Source: Spiroplasma endosymbiont of Nebria brevicollis (lineage in GTDB: Bacteria; Bacillota_I; Bacilli_A; Mycoplasmatales; VBWQ01). Taken from it: 64,000 nt of DNA. The DNA is taken from contig NZ_OZ034986.1 in assembly GCF_964030895.1 (NCBI RefSeq), positions 434,001 to 498,000 of the forward strand, in the 5' to 3' direction. Below the pieces are notes generated by a model, which was not told where the DNA came from, ran no database searches, and saw only the letters and a list, made by a program, of their open reading frames with translations. A program made the position numbers and the translations under genes. Positions within the stretch are counted from its first letter, which is position 1; each line of letters starts with the position of its first letter. Below are positions 10,374 to 20,256 of this stretch, in pieces.

Positions 10374-11729
10374 ATGATAAATACAATGGAATATTTAAGT
10401 TGTGATAAAAAAGATTGATATATTGATATACCAATGATTATTGCTCAAAAATCAACTAAATTATGATTAGGTAAAGGATTTTTATTTAATTCAAGTAAAA
10501 AAGAAATATTAGATTATCTTAATGAAATGAATTTAAAAGATAAATGATTAGAAAAATTTTATAAATTTGGTTTACAAAATTCACTAATGGGTAAAGTATT
10601 TATTATGATTATAGTTAATGAAGATAATAGTAAATCCCTTAAAATATTACCTAATAGTTTTTGTGGTAGAGTTGCTAAATATAATGAACAAGAACAATCA
10701 GCAGAATTTTATTTTATTAATGAACAAGCAGATAGTGCTACTTTAACTTGAGTAACAATACAAAATGGAAAAGTTAAATATGAAACATATAAAGATAATA
10801 ATAAAGATATTATTTTAGGTTCTACAAGAACTAAATTAAAACCAAATATAACACCATTAAATACTTATGAAATTAAAAATCCATTTAATTATATTCCTAT
10901 TTTTGAAATAACTAATTTACCAATTATTAATTTATATGGTAATACAACTACTTTAAATGCATATCCAGATTGTACAGCAGTATGAGATTTAATATGAGAT
11001 TTAAATCAAGTTATTAAGAAAAAAAGATTAGAAAGAGAATTTAATGTTACTACTTTATTTGCTGTATTAGATAATGAAACAGTTAAAGAAATGCAAGAAA
11101 ATGGTAATATTATTGAAAATCCTAAAAAAGATATGATAGTTAATGTTGGTAGTGCTGGATATGATAAAAATGGTAATGGTAGTATGCAAATTATACAAGG
11201 TGACCCAAAATTTAGTGAATATTGATTAGATTATAATGGTACTGCTAAAGCAATATTTAATGGTTCTGGTTATGATTATGATGAACATGGTAATGATGTT
11301 TATACTAATAAAACACAAAGTATGTTTAATAATAAATTTGATATGGAAACAACAGAAATTAAAATAGCATTTTATAGTGCTTATTTTTATCGTATATTTG
11401 ATTTACTTCTTATTAGTGAAAATTTATGAAATGGTATTGGTGAAAGACCTTATTCATTTAAATTTATACCTATAGCAATGACTGACCAAATAGTACAAGA
11501 CCAAATTATTAATTCAAGATTAAATAATGGTACTATGACAGTAAGTGAAGCAATTGGTGAATATGATAATATTGACCAACTTATGGCAGAAAATAAATTT
11601 GAAAATATTATTACAGAAAATAAAAAATTAAATAAAGAATTAGGAGATAGTGAAAATGAGCAATCATCAACGAATTCAATTAATGAAACACGCACATCTA
11701 AATCTAAAGAGACAACAAGCAATAATTAA
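10374..11729 (+). CDS. Portal protein
   Basis: A 451-residue protein starting 1 base after the terminase stop. It shows a portal-like course: alpha-beta N-terminal wing (LQNSLMGKVFIMIIVNEDN), LPNSFCGRVAKYN, a region with NPFNYIPIFEITN, then the helical NATAYPD-like YPDCTAVWDLIWDLNQVIK stem, and a late DGTAKAIF-like segment. The acidic, Ser/Thr-rich tail overlaps the next gene by 74 bases in another frame. Position next to TerL and size agree with a dodecameric portal through which DNA passes. No frameshift. Confidence 0.75.
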
Positions 11730-14640
11730 ACGTTTAAGTCATTGAAAAATATTTCCATTTATAATTAATAATGGAGCAATACCTTTAACTGAAACTGGTT
11801 ATAAACCTATTAATAGTAAAATTAGTGATTTTGGTCAATATGAATTAATACTTTCTGGTAATACTCCAGTTGTATGTATTTGAAAAAATAGTACTAAAAT
11901 CTATCAAAAAAATAAAGGTATAACAGACCCAACTACTCATAAAACTACTGGACAAGACCAATATTATACTAAACAATATAAAATTGGTGATTATTGAAAT
12001 GCTTATTTAATTGATGATACAAGTGGTGTAGATTTTGGTGGTTTACCTAATAATCAATTATTTAAAACAATTTCTACAACAAGACAATATATATTAGTTA
12101 TGTTTGAAGAACAAATTACAGTAGATGATTATTTACAATTTTTTTGTGTATTTAATGATAAAAATGAAAATATTGGTGGTAATACTGGTAAAAATCAAGA
12201 TAGACAATTATTATATATTTCAAATGTAACTAATTATTATAGTCCTTATAATGGTGAATTTAGTATGCAGGTATTAACTTTTAGTTCAGTTAATGATAGA
12301 GCAGTAGCAAGTGGTCAAAATACGCTTGATTATGTACAATATGCAAGTCCAGGTAGTGGTTATGCTTTCCCTACTATTCAAAATAGTTTAGTAACGTTAA
12401 ATCGTACTTTAATGCGTGATATTGGAGTTAGATATAGTCATAGACAATCTTATGGTTTAGAATTATTATCTAGTTGTTATTATTATGGTAGACCTATAAT
12501 ACAAGGTCAAGCACCTAATCAAATTAATAATAATGAAATATTTGAACAAAAAGTATTTGCTTCAAGAAGATTATTTATTGCTGGTAATAATGACCATTCA
12601 AGTACATCAGTTAAAAATAATGGTGGTTTATTAGCAGGTATTAATGATAAAATAACTACTAATAGTCATCCAGAAACTACATTTTATAATTTAATGGATG
12701 TAAAACCTACTGGATATCTTAATTTTAAAAATTGAAAAGAATGATTATCAACTAGTTTAAATTTACAAGCAAATTTATTTGTTACAAAAGATTTTAAAGG
12801 TATGTTAGCATTTGATAAAACAAAAGCAACTAATAGTAATGGTACAGCAATTGGAGAAGCTAAATTCTTTTGAGATAGTGAATGAAATATTAATAATATC
12901 TCTGGTAATTATAATGTAGATATGTCTAGTAATTTTAAATATAAAGACCCAGATACTAATTTAATTATTGGTTCACCAACTGTAGATTATTCAAAAATAA
13001 GTCAAAAATATATGAGTGCTATATTAAATTTTAATTCAGTAGTATTTAGTAGTTTAATACAAATGCCTTATGATAGTGTACAATGATTACCTTTTGCTTT
13101 AAGTGATATACCATTAATTGGTAAATTATTAAATGTTTTAAGTTTAGGTATTCCAATTGGTTTTATTATTAATCAAAATAATCAACAATATAAAAAAATG
13201 TTATATTTTAATGGTTTCATGTCAGCATTTTTTACAAATAATTTAGAAAATATTATTGGTAATGGTGGTTTAATTCCATTAAATGCTTTTGCTAATGAAA
13301 ATGCTTTTGCTATTGGTAAATTATTAGGTGCTAATGTTTCTACAACTGCTATGACTATGAAATTAACTGATAGAATATCAGTATATCCATGAGACCCTAA
13401 AACTGGTCATAAATTAAAAACAAAAGAACAAATAAGTACAGTTGATTTATCACAAAAGAAAAATAATAAAGTTTATATTTTAGCAGAAGATACTGAATTT
13501 TTAGATATAGCAAGTCCATTAACTAACTTAGACACAGAAATGCAATGAAATCCAACAAGTAATGGTGTTAGTGATGGTTCTAATTATGCATACATTATTG
13601 ATACAATTGTAACTCAATCATTACATCAAGGTGAAGAAAGACATACATTTTATAGTGATAATCCATTTACTTATCAAGGTGATTATAATGAACTTTCAAT
13701 AGCACAATTTAGATATAAAAATAAAGGAGCATTAACTAGTAATGCTTTTAATTGAACTACTTTATATAAATTAAATCATGATGAATATAAAGAAACTGAA
13801 GAAACTACATTTAGTTATCCAGCAAATATCTTACCACCAAGTCCACAAAATATAGCAAAACAAATAGTTATTATTCCAAGTAATCCAACTATAAAAATGG
13901 ATTTACCATTAGAAAGTTTATTTAGTATAGGTAATGATAATAAGTTACAATATTCACCTTATAATTGAAATGATTATGTAGCACCAAAAATTAAACCCTT
14001 AGAAATTGATTTAGATATTCAATCTAAATTAGACCCTACATTATTAATAAAGAATTTTGAAGACTTACAAAGATATTACAAAAGTATTGATATTTATATT
14101 TCTTGAAATTATAAAACAAATGAATATAAAAGTAAAAAAGCAGACTTTTTAAATACAACAGAAAAATTTATTTTAAAGAATAATACAGAAATGTTTTCAT
14201 ATAGTTTAAAAGAATTACAGTATTATAGTGAGAATAAAACATTTGATATTAAAATAAGTAATATAATACATCCTTATCAAGCAGGAAATTATGAAGAATA
14301 TTTTGGATTAGCAACTATTAGTAAAAAGGTTAATAATACTAATCAATTATATAATTTATTAGAAAATATTTCCATAACAACAATAACTGCTAGTAACGAA
14401 CCAAACCCAAATCTAAATAAATATAGTATTAGCGATAATACGACTACATATTTAGGATTTAAAAATTTAGATAATAGTAGATTAAACTTTAAAGTGCAAT
14501 TATTTCCAATTTATTTATATGCTACTTTTCATGAATATTATCAAGCACCACTACCAGAAGATTATAAAGAACAGTGAATAATAAGACAATTAGAAAATTA
14601 TACATTGACAATATCTAAAATAGTATTAAATCCCAGATAA
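11656..14640 (+). CDS. Large tail / host-contact structural protein
   Basis: The largest phage gene, 994 residues, free of stops in code 4. ATG at 11656 lies within the end of the portal gene after GGAGATAGTG. The protein is beta-rich, with PFIINNGAIPLTETGYKP near the N-terminus, LNRTLMRDIGVRYSHRQS around 255, and a long hydrophobic middle (LPFALSDIPLIGKLLN then LGIPIGFIINQNN, residues about 478-510). A hydrophobic loop in an otherwise soluble protein resembles the membrane-piercing loops of phi29-type tail knobs; this comparison is structural inference. It probably forms the short tail. Bases 14235-14346 recur in the second prophage copy at the window end. Confidence 0.6.
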
Positions 14641-14702
14641 ATTTATTTTTTGTTATAATAAAAAATAAACACTAAGTGTTTTAAAAAAGGAGGAAGTTAT
14701 AC

Positions 14703-15088
14703 ATGAAGAAATTTTTATATTTTATTAAAAAAAAAATATAGTTTATTATCAAATAGATAATAATACCAAAATTAAATTTAATAAAAAAAATAAAAAATGA
14801 ATTTCTATTATTTACAAAAAAGGATTAAAACATATAAAATTTAATATATTGATAAATGAATTAAATTTTGATTTAATAAAAAATCCAGATAAAAGTTTAG
14901 GTTATTTTTTTCTTAAAAGTAAAAAAATTAAACAAAATTGAATAAGAATAAAGTTAGAAAATAATAATTTATTATTTGAAATAGATCCTAAATTTGATAT
15001 TACCCCTTTATTTTCGTCATTAACAAAAAAAATTACCATAAATTATGATAACTTTTTTAACACGATTAATAAAATTAAAAAGTTATAA
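14703..15088 (+). CDS. Small late phage protein interrupted at a poly-A tract
   Basis: Strong ribosome site AAAGGAGG before ATG 14703. The frame reads MKKFLYFIKK, then meets a run of ten A (about 14731-14740) and a TAG. A +1 shift at the run opens a ~119-codon frame to TAA 15086-15088, ending FNTINKIKKL. The reading frame after the run carries sensible codon use and TGA-Trp, and the second copy (63572-63887) preserves it, so the coding frame is real. The run could allow polymerase slippage, or the gene may be broken. The product is basic and beta-rich; function unknown. Confidence 0.5.
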
Positions 15089-15199
15089 CCCCACAATCTT
15101 AAATATTAATGTATAATTTATTATAATACTTATCAAGGGTTATAAGAGAAAGATAAGTATATAATTTCACTGTTATATTATTAGGTTGGCACCTAATTA

Positions 15200-15230
15200 A
15201 AAAGTTACCTTAATTGGTAACTTTTTTTTA
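15200..15230 (+). terminator. Terminator of the late operon
   Basis: AAAAAGTTACC-TTAATT-GGTAACTTTTTTTT hairpin with T run. A second small stem (TTAGGT...ACCTAA) precedes it. A tandem TATAAT-rich stretch at 15110-15175 may start a short leader RNA. Confidence 0.75.
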
Positions 15231-15299
15231 ATCTTTAGCATGATATGGTATATATTTTTTATATATGTTAATATTTAAACATACTAGTTAATTAGATAC

Positions 15300-15535
15300 T
15301 ATGTTAATTCAAAAATTACATAGAATAAATATTATTTGTTTTTCATTTTGTGGACAAGCATGTTGAACCTCATAATACACGTACTGTTGCTCTATATAAT
15401 GATGGTCTTTCATATATATAACATCACTAATATTTATATAACTAGCGTAGCGAAAGCAATATCCATATTTGTATCTAGATATGGTCTATATATTTTAATT
15501 AAAAAACACTTATTTTTAATTAAGTGTTTTTTTAT
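15300..15535 (+). ncRNA. Candidate antisense RNA to the capsid gene
   Basis: Intergenic unit between the convergent operons. Bases 15359-15398 are the reverse complement of capsid gene bases 3172-3211 at 39 of 40 positions; a further piece at about 15422-15437 matches the complement of about 3146-3161 after a small insertion. The unit ends in a strong hairpin AAAAAACACTTA...TAAGTGTTTTTT (15501-15532). AT-rich promoter-like sequence lies before 15330. Transcribed rightward it would be antisense to the capsid mRNA. It could instead be a decayed inverted duplication of capsid DNA. The 67-codon open frame here has no phage-like composition and is not called. Confidence 0.4.
15501..15532. terminator. 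Bidirectional terminator between convergent transcripts
   Basis: AAAAAACACTTA-TTTTTAAT-TAAGTGTTTTTTT; serves the rightward unit and overlaps the end of the leftward MazF-like gene. Confidence 0.7.
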
Positions 15536-15963
15536 ATAGAATATTTTTCAATTAAGTAATTATCAACATTATTGTCATTTATTAAATTTATATTATTTTC
15601 AGTAAAAAATAATTTTTTAAATTTTTCTTCTATTTCTTTTCTTAAATCTTCTGAAAGTCTAGCATATTTATAACTATTTTCATTATATTCAAGTGCAGGC
15701 TTTATTATTTTATTTATATGTATTCTTTGAATATTATTTAATTTAGCACGATTTTCTTTTTTATTTAATAAAAATTTAACATCACTTCAATGTTCTTTTT
15801 CGATTTTAGTTGTCAATGGTATTATTATTGCATTATTCCCTATAATATATAAAACTATAATAGGACGTGGTTTTCATTTGTTACTATCAATATAATGAAT
15901 ATTAGCAATATAAATACTTCATTTATATATTATTAATTTATTTTTTATACTATTATTAATCAT
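15532..15963 (-). CDS. PemK/MazF-like protein at end of early operon
   Basis: A 143-residue protein (ATG 15961-15963). The N-terminus reads WSIYIANIHYIDSNKWKPRP followed by IIVL and, after a short gap, IIPLTTK. This matches the MazF/PemK pattern: a first strand, the basic-Arg-Pro turn before a hydrophobic strand, and the PLTT segment. MazF relatives are mRNA endonuclease toxins. The C-terminal third (KYARLSEDLRKEIEEKFKKL) is an added helix. No classic MazE lies directly upstream; an RHH protein is 2.5 kb away in the same operon. The start has no clear Shine-Dalgarno; see the leader element at 15969-16054. In the second prophage copy this slot holds a Panacea-type pair. Confidence 0.55.
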
Positions 15964-15968
15964 ATAGC

Positions 15969-16054
15969 GCTCAATTCTATAATAACTTTATTATTATTTA
16001 ATTATAACTCATAAAAACAAAAAAGATAAGTAGAATTGAGCAATACTTATCTTT
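15969..16054 (-). promoter_or_regulatory. Terminator hairpin with loop complementary to the MazF-like leader
   Basis: On the leftward strand a hairpin of ten pairs (16022-16031 with 45-54 of the same block) is followed by a U run, a good terminator for the upstream early genes. Its loop carries GCTCAATTCT, and TAGAATTGAGC reappears at 15979-15969, just before the start codon of the MazF-like gene: 11 of 11 complementary. A TATAAT box (leftward, about 16004-15999) lies between them, so the toxin-like gene could be transcribed separately. The layout allows a pseudoknot in read-through RNA, or base pairing between the terminated RNA and the downstream leader. Confidence 0.5.
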
Positions 16055-16095
16055 ATACTAATTATATCATATTTTCTATATTAAATATAGATAAT

Positions 16096-16302
16096 TTAAT
16101 TATTATCTCATTCAATATTTTTATAATCATTTAATAATTCAATATAATTATCAATATCATTTTTTACAAAATCAAATTTTTCTTCATCATATTCATCTTC
16201 ATATTCATGTTTTAAAACTAAATTAGCTTTACCAACATAATGTAATTTAATATCTACTCCTTTATCTATTTTTCATTTAATTAAAAATTCACGTTTAGTC
16301 AT
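16096..16302 (-). CDS. Small acidic early phage protein
   Basis: A 68-residue protein, MTKREFLIKWK start, very acidic middle (EYEDEYDEEKFDF). Ribosome site AAGGAGT just upstream; 3 bases after the previous gene. No family recognised. The second prophage copy keeps a truncated 13-codon version at 56182-56223. Confidence 0.55.
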
Positions 16303-16305
16303 TAT

Positions 16306-16512
16306 TTACTCCTTATTTTTAATTTTCTTTTCATAATATTCTTTTATTTCTTTTACTTTATTATTAAAATCTAATTGATGTTTTTTACACATTTTAAAAA
16401 ATTGAAGAAAAGTATTTTCTAAATCTGTAGATTGTAATTTAATTAATACTTTTTTATTACAATCTTTAACAATACATTTTAATAATACTTTTTCTTGTTT
16501 TGGTTTTTGCAT
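16306..16512 (-). CDS. Small zinc-binding early phage protein
   Basis: A 68-residue protein with CIVKDCNKKV and later CKKHQLDF, a CxxxxC...CxxH arrangement suggesting one bound zinc. Basic ends. ATG overlaps the TAA of the RuvC-like gene (TAATG), so the two are translationally coupled. A clear but frameshifted homologue is at 56003-56178. Function unknown; DNA- or RNA-binding is plausible. Confidence 0.6.
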   Translation of the reverse strand: MQKPKQEKVLLKCIVKDCNKKVLIKLQSTDLENTFLQFFKMCKKHQLDFNNKVKEIKEYYEKKIKNKE

Positions 16513-17048
16513 TATTTAACTTCCTTATTCAAATAATATCAACCAATTAATAAACTTTCTGCTTCATCATGATTTAATATTGTTATATTTCAATTTTGTT
16601 GTCTAATTAAATCTCTAACTATATATAATGATTTTTCTTTATTTCATTTTTTATCTTTAAATAAATCATCTTCATCATATCTTAATTCTTTTAAATATCA
16701 TTTTCTTCATTCACTACTACTAATTAACATATCTTTTGTTAATAATTTATTAAATTGTCCAGCAATAAAACCACGTAAATGGTCTAAAGTTTCTTTACCA
16801 CGACCAAATTTTGGATTAAAAATACCACGTTCAATTACTAAATATAAACTATAATCTGTTTTATCATCAATTACACCTAAATTATTAGTTTGACATTGTA
16901 GAAAAACCATATTAATAAAATCAGTAAAATAATGATAATCTTTTTTAGAAAAATTAAGACTAGTTATTAATATTGGTATTTTATTTTCTCATAATGTAAA
17001 CCCAGTATTTTTCATACTTGGATCTATTGAAAGTAAATAATTATTCAT
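16512..17048 (-). CDS. RuvC-like Holliday-junction resolvase
   Basis: A 178-residue protein with the RNase H-fold layout of phage RuvC-type resolvases: LLSIDPSMKNTGFTLW (first Asp, residue about 9), LYLVIERGIF (Glu about 78), and C-terminal ILNHDEAESLLIGW (Asp/Glu pair). The class normally cuts four-way DNA junctions during recombination or clears branched DNA before packaging. It overlaps RecT by 8 bases. A shorter homologue (140 residues, lacking about 37 residues before the last motif) lies at 55224-55646. It is notable because this phage has inactivated the host branch-migration gene ruvB. Confidence 0.75.
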
Positions 17049-17838
17049 TACTAAATACTACCTTATCTAAATTATCAATATTATTTTGTATTTGTTCATA
17101 ATTAATATTTATTTCTTCTTTTGATTCTTCAATTTCTTTTAATTTAATTTCTTTATTATCATTATTTGGATTATCAACATACATTATATTTTCATTATCT
17201 AATACTATTGCTTGATCAATTTGCATTGCTCTATCAACAATATTTTGATTTTCTAATTTAATACTAGGGTCTTTATTAATATCTCTAATAATTGCTTTAA
17301 TAACTGTTTTAAGTGCCATAGCATTAAAACTAGTATTTCATGGACTATTACCATTTGCTTTACTATATTTTTTTCTATGTTCTTCACATTCTTGTTTAGT
17401 CATACCTTTAATAAATCTAATTGGTTTATCTAAATAATTTTTAATCAAAATCATACCATAATAACCAATTATTATTTTATTTTCAAATATTTTACTAGGT
17501 TCTAATTCTCAACGTTGAGTTTCTTTATTAAAAATATGTTTATCAGTAATAATTTCTCGTTGAAAATCAATAACACAATTTGAACGTTGTAATAAAGTTA
17601 AAAAACCATCTTCTTGAATTTGTACTTGTAATTCATTTCCATAAGGAATTAAAGCAATTTCTTTTTTAATTGGATTATTTGAAAGATCTAATTCAAATAT
17701 AGTTGCTAAAGTATTAATCACTGATTGTGGATTTAAAGTAGATAATTTTTTATCATTTAATTTTGTTAATTCATAATAGTTAGTAAATTGTTGTATTTTT
17801 GATTTATTTATATTTTTAGGTAAAGTTAAATTTGCCAT
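17041..17838 (-). CDS. recT: RecT-family single-strand annealing protein
   Basis: A 265-residue protein across several TGA-Trp codons. Start MANLTLPKNINKSK at 17838 after GGAAG. Conserved RecT blocks: SVINTLATIFELDLSNNP (residues about 37-54), ALIPYGNELQVQIQ..GFLTLLQRS, IRFIKGMTKQECEEHR, and SPWNTSFNAMALKTVIKAII, the RecT signature. The acidic C-terminal tail is Glu/Asp/Asn-rich. RecT anneals single-stranded DNA after resection by its partner exonuclease, encoded directly upstream and overlapping by 23 bases. Confidence 0.85.
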
Positions 17839-18478
17839 GTTTATCTTCCTTTCAAAGTGCAATTGCCATTTCTCATTCATGTAATTTTTCTTTAGTTATT
17901 TCTACTAATATTTTTTCTACTTTATCTTTTTGAATTCAATAAATATAATGTATATTTGATAAATTAAAACCATTATTTTTTAATATTCAATAATAAGCAG
18001 TTAATTGTAATATTGATTTTTCTTTATTTTCTTTATACATATTTGATAATGTTTTAAAATCAATTATTGTATATAAATTATTTTCTTCATAAATTAAATC
18101 AGGTGTTCCAGCAACAATATCATAAGTAAATACTTGTTCACATATATATTTAGTATTTACTTTAAATTCTTGTAAATTATTTAATAAATTTTCACAATAT
18201 TGTAAATAATTTTTATTAAATAAATGTTGAATATTATTTAATAATTTATCTTTTATATTATTAATATTTATATTTTTAAAATATAATTCTGCTACTTTAT
18301 GAACAGTTTCTCCTCTTAATCTAGCATTTTCTAATCTATCAAAAGGTATATTTTCATAAGGATTTTTATCTTCATATAAATAATATTGAATAATTTTAGA
18401 AACTGAAATTAATTCTTTATTTTTAATAAAATATTGATGTGTATCTTTTTTAAAAATTAAATTATTATTCAATTGCAT
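17816..18478 (-). CDS. PD-(D/E)XK exonuclease, RecT partner
   Basis: A 220-residue protein starting MQLNNNLIFKKDTHQYF. The N-terminus has ISVSKII and RLRGETVHKVAELYF, typical of Cas4/RecB-like phage nucleases. The catalytic core follows: VAGTPDLIYEENN (Asp) and TIIDFKT (Asp-x-Lys), then LQLTAYYWIL (motif with Gln and Tyr). Such enzymes resect double-strand ends to single strands for RecT. Overlap with recT indicates one operon. No broken codon. Confidence 0.75.
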
Positions 18479-18623
18479 TTTTAATTAAATTCCTTACAAA
18501 TTTATTAATTGTAATATCTTTTTCTACACAAATTATTTTTAATTTATAATAATCAGTTTTATTAACTCAAATATGAATTTGTTTAATAATTAAATCTTCT
18601 TGATTTTTCTTATGTGCTGGCAT
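18465..18623 (-). CDS. Ribbon-helix-helix (CopG/Arc-like) small protein
   Basis: A 52-residue protein. Its layout IHIWVNKTDYYKLKIICVEK then ITINKFVRNLIKNAI matches an RHH fold: one strand followed by two helices. These dimerise and bind operator DNA. It overlaps the exonuclease gene by 14 bases. It could repress the early promoter or act as the antitoxin for the MazF-like protein at the operon end; neither is shown. Confidence 0.6.
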
Positions 18624-18625
18624 TA

Positions 18626-18811
18626 TTATTCAACTCCTTTAATATCTAATTCCATTACTAATATTTCATAATGTTCAATATAAGCATTTTCTAATATATG
18701 ATGTTTATAATTTTTATGAAAATTAATAGCATTTTCAATTGTAGAAAATATTTTTTGTTTTCTTTTATTAGTATAATTTACTTTATATTTTAATAAATAA
18801 TTATATTGCAT
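18626..18811 (-). CDS. Small early phage protein, unknown
   Basis: A 61-residue basic protein, MQYNYLLKYKVNYTN start, with TIENAINFHKNYKHH in the middle; 2 bases upstream of the RHH gene. No recognised family. Start supported by AAAGGAG in the upstream gap. Confidence 0.5.
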   Translation of the reverse strand: MQYNYLLKYKVNYTNKRKQKIFSTIENAINFHKNYKHHILENAYIEHYEILVMELDIKGVE

Positions 18812-18825
18812 ATTATTTTTCTCCT

Positions 18826-19032
18826 TTAACCTTTAATAATTTTTTTATAATGAATAATTACTTGTTCTAATTTATTTATTTTTTCATATGAAAAATAATC
18901 TTTCATAATTTTTAAATCACCATCATTATCAATTTCAATTTCAAATTCTTCATATTTACTATTAAATTCTTCTTGTAATTCTTCAAATTTATCTATTAAT
19001 TTTCTTGCATTTTGTAATTCTAATTGATTCAT
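18826..19032 (-). CDS. Small coiled-coil early phage protein
   Basis: A 68-residue acidic, helix-rich protein: KLIDKFEELQEEFNSKYEEF forms a likely coiled coil. Ribosome site AAAGGAG before ATG 19032. No family recognised. Confidence 0.5.
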   Translation of the reverse strand: MNQLELQNARKLIDKFEELQEEFNSKYEEFEIEIDNDGDLKIMKDYFSYEKINKLEQVIIHYKKIIKG

Positions 19033-19045
19033 TATCTTTTCTCCT

Positions 19046-19219
19046 TTAAAAATTTTCTAATTGTAATTCATTAATATAATAGTTATATAAACTATCATAG
19101 TTATCACTTGTTAAATATATATCTTCTTCAATCATATTATTAATACATTTATTACAATAATAAGAATTATCTATTTCACTAATTCAAATATATTTTTTAT
19201 TATGTAATTTACATTTCAT
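19046..19219 (-). CDS. Small zinc-finger-like early phage protein
   Basis: A 57-residue protein with MKCKLHNKKYIW and SYYCNKCINN: C..H and CxxC could form a zinc site. Its ATG overlaps the end of the upstream gene. Function unknown. Confidence 0.5.
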
Positions 19220-19328
19220 TATTTTTACCTATTAATTTATAAAAACAGTTATTACATGTTCTATTAGCAAATGAAGATTTTTTATAACAAATATCACAGT
19301 TATGAGTAATAATATTTCAATTAAGCAT
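19209..19328 (-). CDS. Mini zinc-ribbon early phage protein
   Basis: A 39-residue protein with CDICYKKSSFANRTCNNCFY, two CxxC knuckles. Ends by overlapping the next gene's ATG by 11 bases. Preceded by AGAAAGGAA. Real because of the cysteine pattern and the coupling; function unknown. Confidence 0.5.
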
Positions 19329-19345
19329 TTATATTAATTCCTTTC

Positions 19346-19834
19346 TTAATATTTTAAATAAAATATTTTATTATTATGAGTTACTAAATCTTTTAATGAT
19401 GTTACTATATAATTTATTACTAAATCATTATGATTATATGGATTATTTATTTTAAAACTTTTTCTATCTTTTTCTCAGGTAATATTATATTTAAAACATT
19501 CTTCATTTTTTATTTGTCCAATATAATAACCATTATATTTTTTATAAAATTCAAAAGTAATTAATTTTTCAATAATTTTATTATTTATTATTGGTTTTTC
19601 TTTTAAATCTTCAATTTGAATATATTGTTTTAATAATTCTTTTAATTGCACACCATTTAATTCTTTTTTTATATTATCTTTAAAAACTCAATATATTCGT
19701 GTTTCATCAATATTAAAAGAATTTTTTTTAATAAAACATTTAGAAATTGATATTTTATATTCTCCAAATTCAATTATTATTGCACCATTATCAGTTTCTT
19801 TAATAATTTGCTCTTGTGAAAATTCTATTATCAT
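19346..19834 (-). CDS. First gene of the early operon, conserved phage protein
   Basis: A 162-residue protein starting MIIEFSQEQIIKETDNG. Homologous to 54351-54860 in the second prophage (shared MIIEF/MQIEF start, IYWVF, IKKELNGVQLKELLKQYI, YNHNDL, NYIVT and final FYL/FYV). The protein looks beta-rich with a central helix and has no catalytic signature I recognise. It lies next to the promoter side, so a regulatory or early take-over role is possible. Confidence 0.6.
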
Positions 19835-19856
19835 TTTAAAAACCTTTCTTTTTATT

Positions 19857-19887
19857 CAGCACTGCTACTTTTAGTAAGCAGTTGCTG
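19857..19887 (-). promoter_or_regulatory. Conserved hairpin in the early-operon leader
   Basis: Near-palindrome CAGCACTGCTAC...GTAAGCAGTTGCTG, followed rightward by a T run. The same hairpin occurs at 54276-54306 with a T-A pair changed to C-G. It may terminate rightward transcripts and also fold in the leftward leader RNA. Confidence 0.6.
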
Positions 19888-19924
19888 TTTTTTTATTTTC
19901 TTTTTTAAAAAAATCTTATAAATA

Positions 19925-19953
19925 GGCTCTTTATCACTGTAGGTGATAAAGCC
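19925..19953. terminator. Strong stem-loop at right side of the early region
   Basis: GGCTCTTTATCAC-TGTAG-GTGATAAAGCC with an A run on the right, i.e. a terminator for leftward transcripts entering the phage. Confidence 0.65.
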
Positions 19954-20256
19954 TAAAAAAAAATAAATATATATATACTAATTATTTAATTTATGTTAAT
20001 ATATAATTGATAAGGTATGTATGTAATATATAACCCCCTTTATGTGTAATAATTTAAAAATAATTAAAGAACAGGGTTTATGGTTATTACATAATCTTGA
20101 AAAATTCTTTACTAACTCAATATAGAGACTTCAATTAATAGACAAATACATACAATAACAATTCAATAAAAATTAATAAATTACTCTTTTATACTCATGT
20201 AGTAGTATTTACATAAAGTACTCACAATTTAACTAACTACGAGAGTTTATTTAATT
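19954..20256. other. Non-coding right end of prophage
   Basis: No gene seen. It holds several short palindromes and TATAAT-like boxes (for example around 19996-20003) that may include the early promoter and transposase binding sites. Confidence 0.45.

Noticed and set aside
11450..11722. A 90-codon leftward frame inside the portal gene
   Set aside because: Antisense shadow of the portal C-terminus with no start signal.
15336..15539. A 67-codon open frame in the prophage intergenic region
   Set aside because: Lies on the capsid-antisense segment and its terminator, has no ribosome site, and its composition reflects the complementary strand; treated as RNA candidate.
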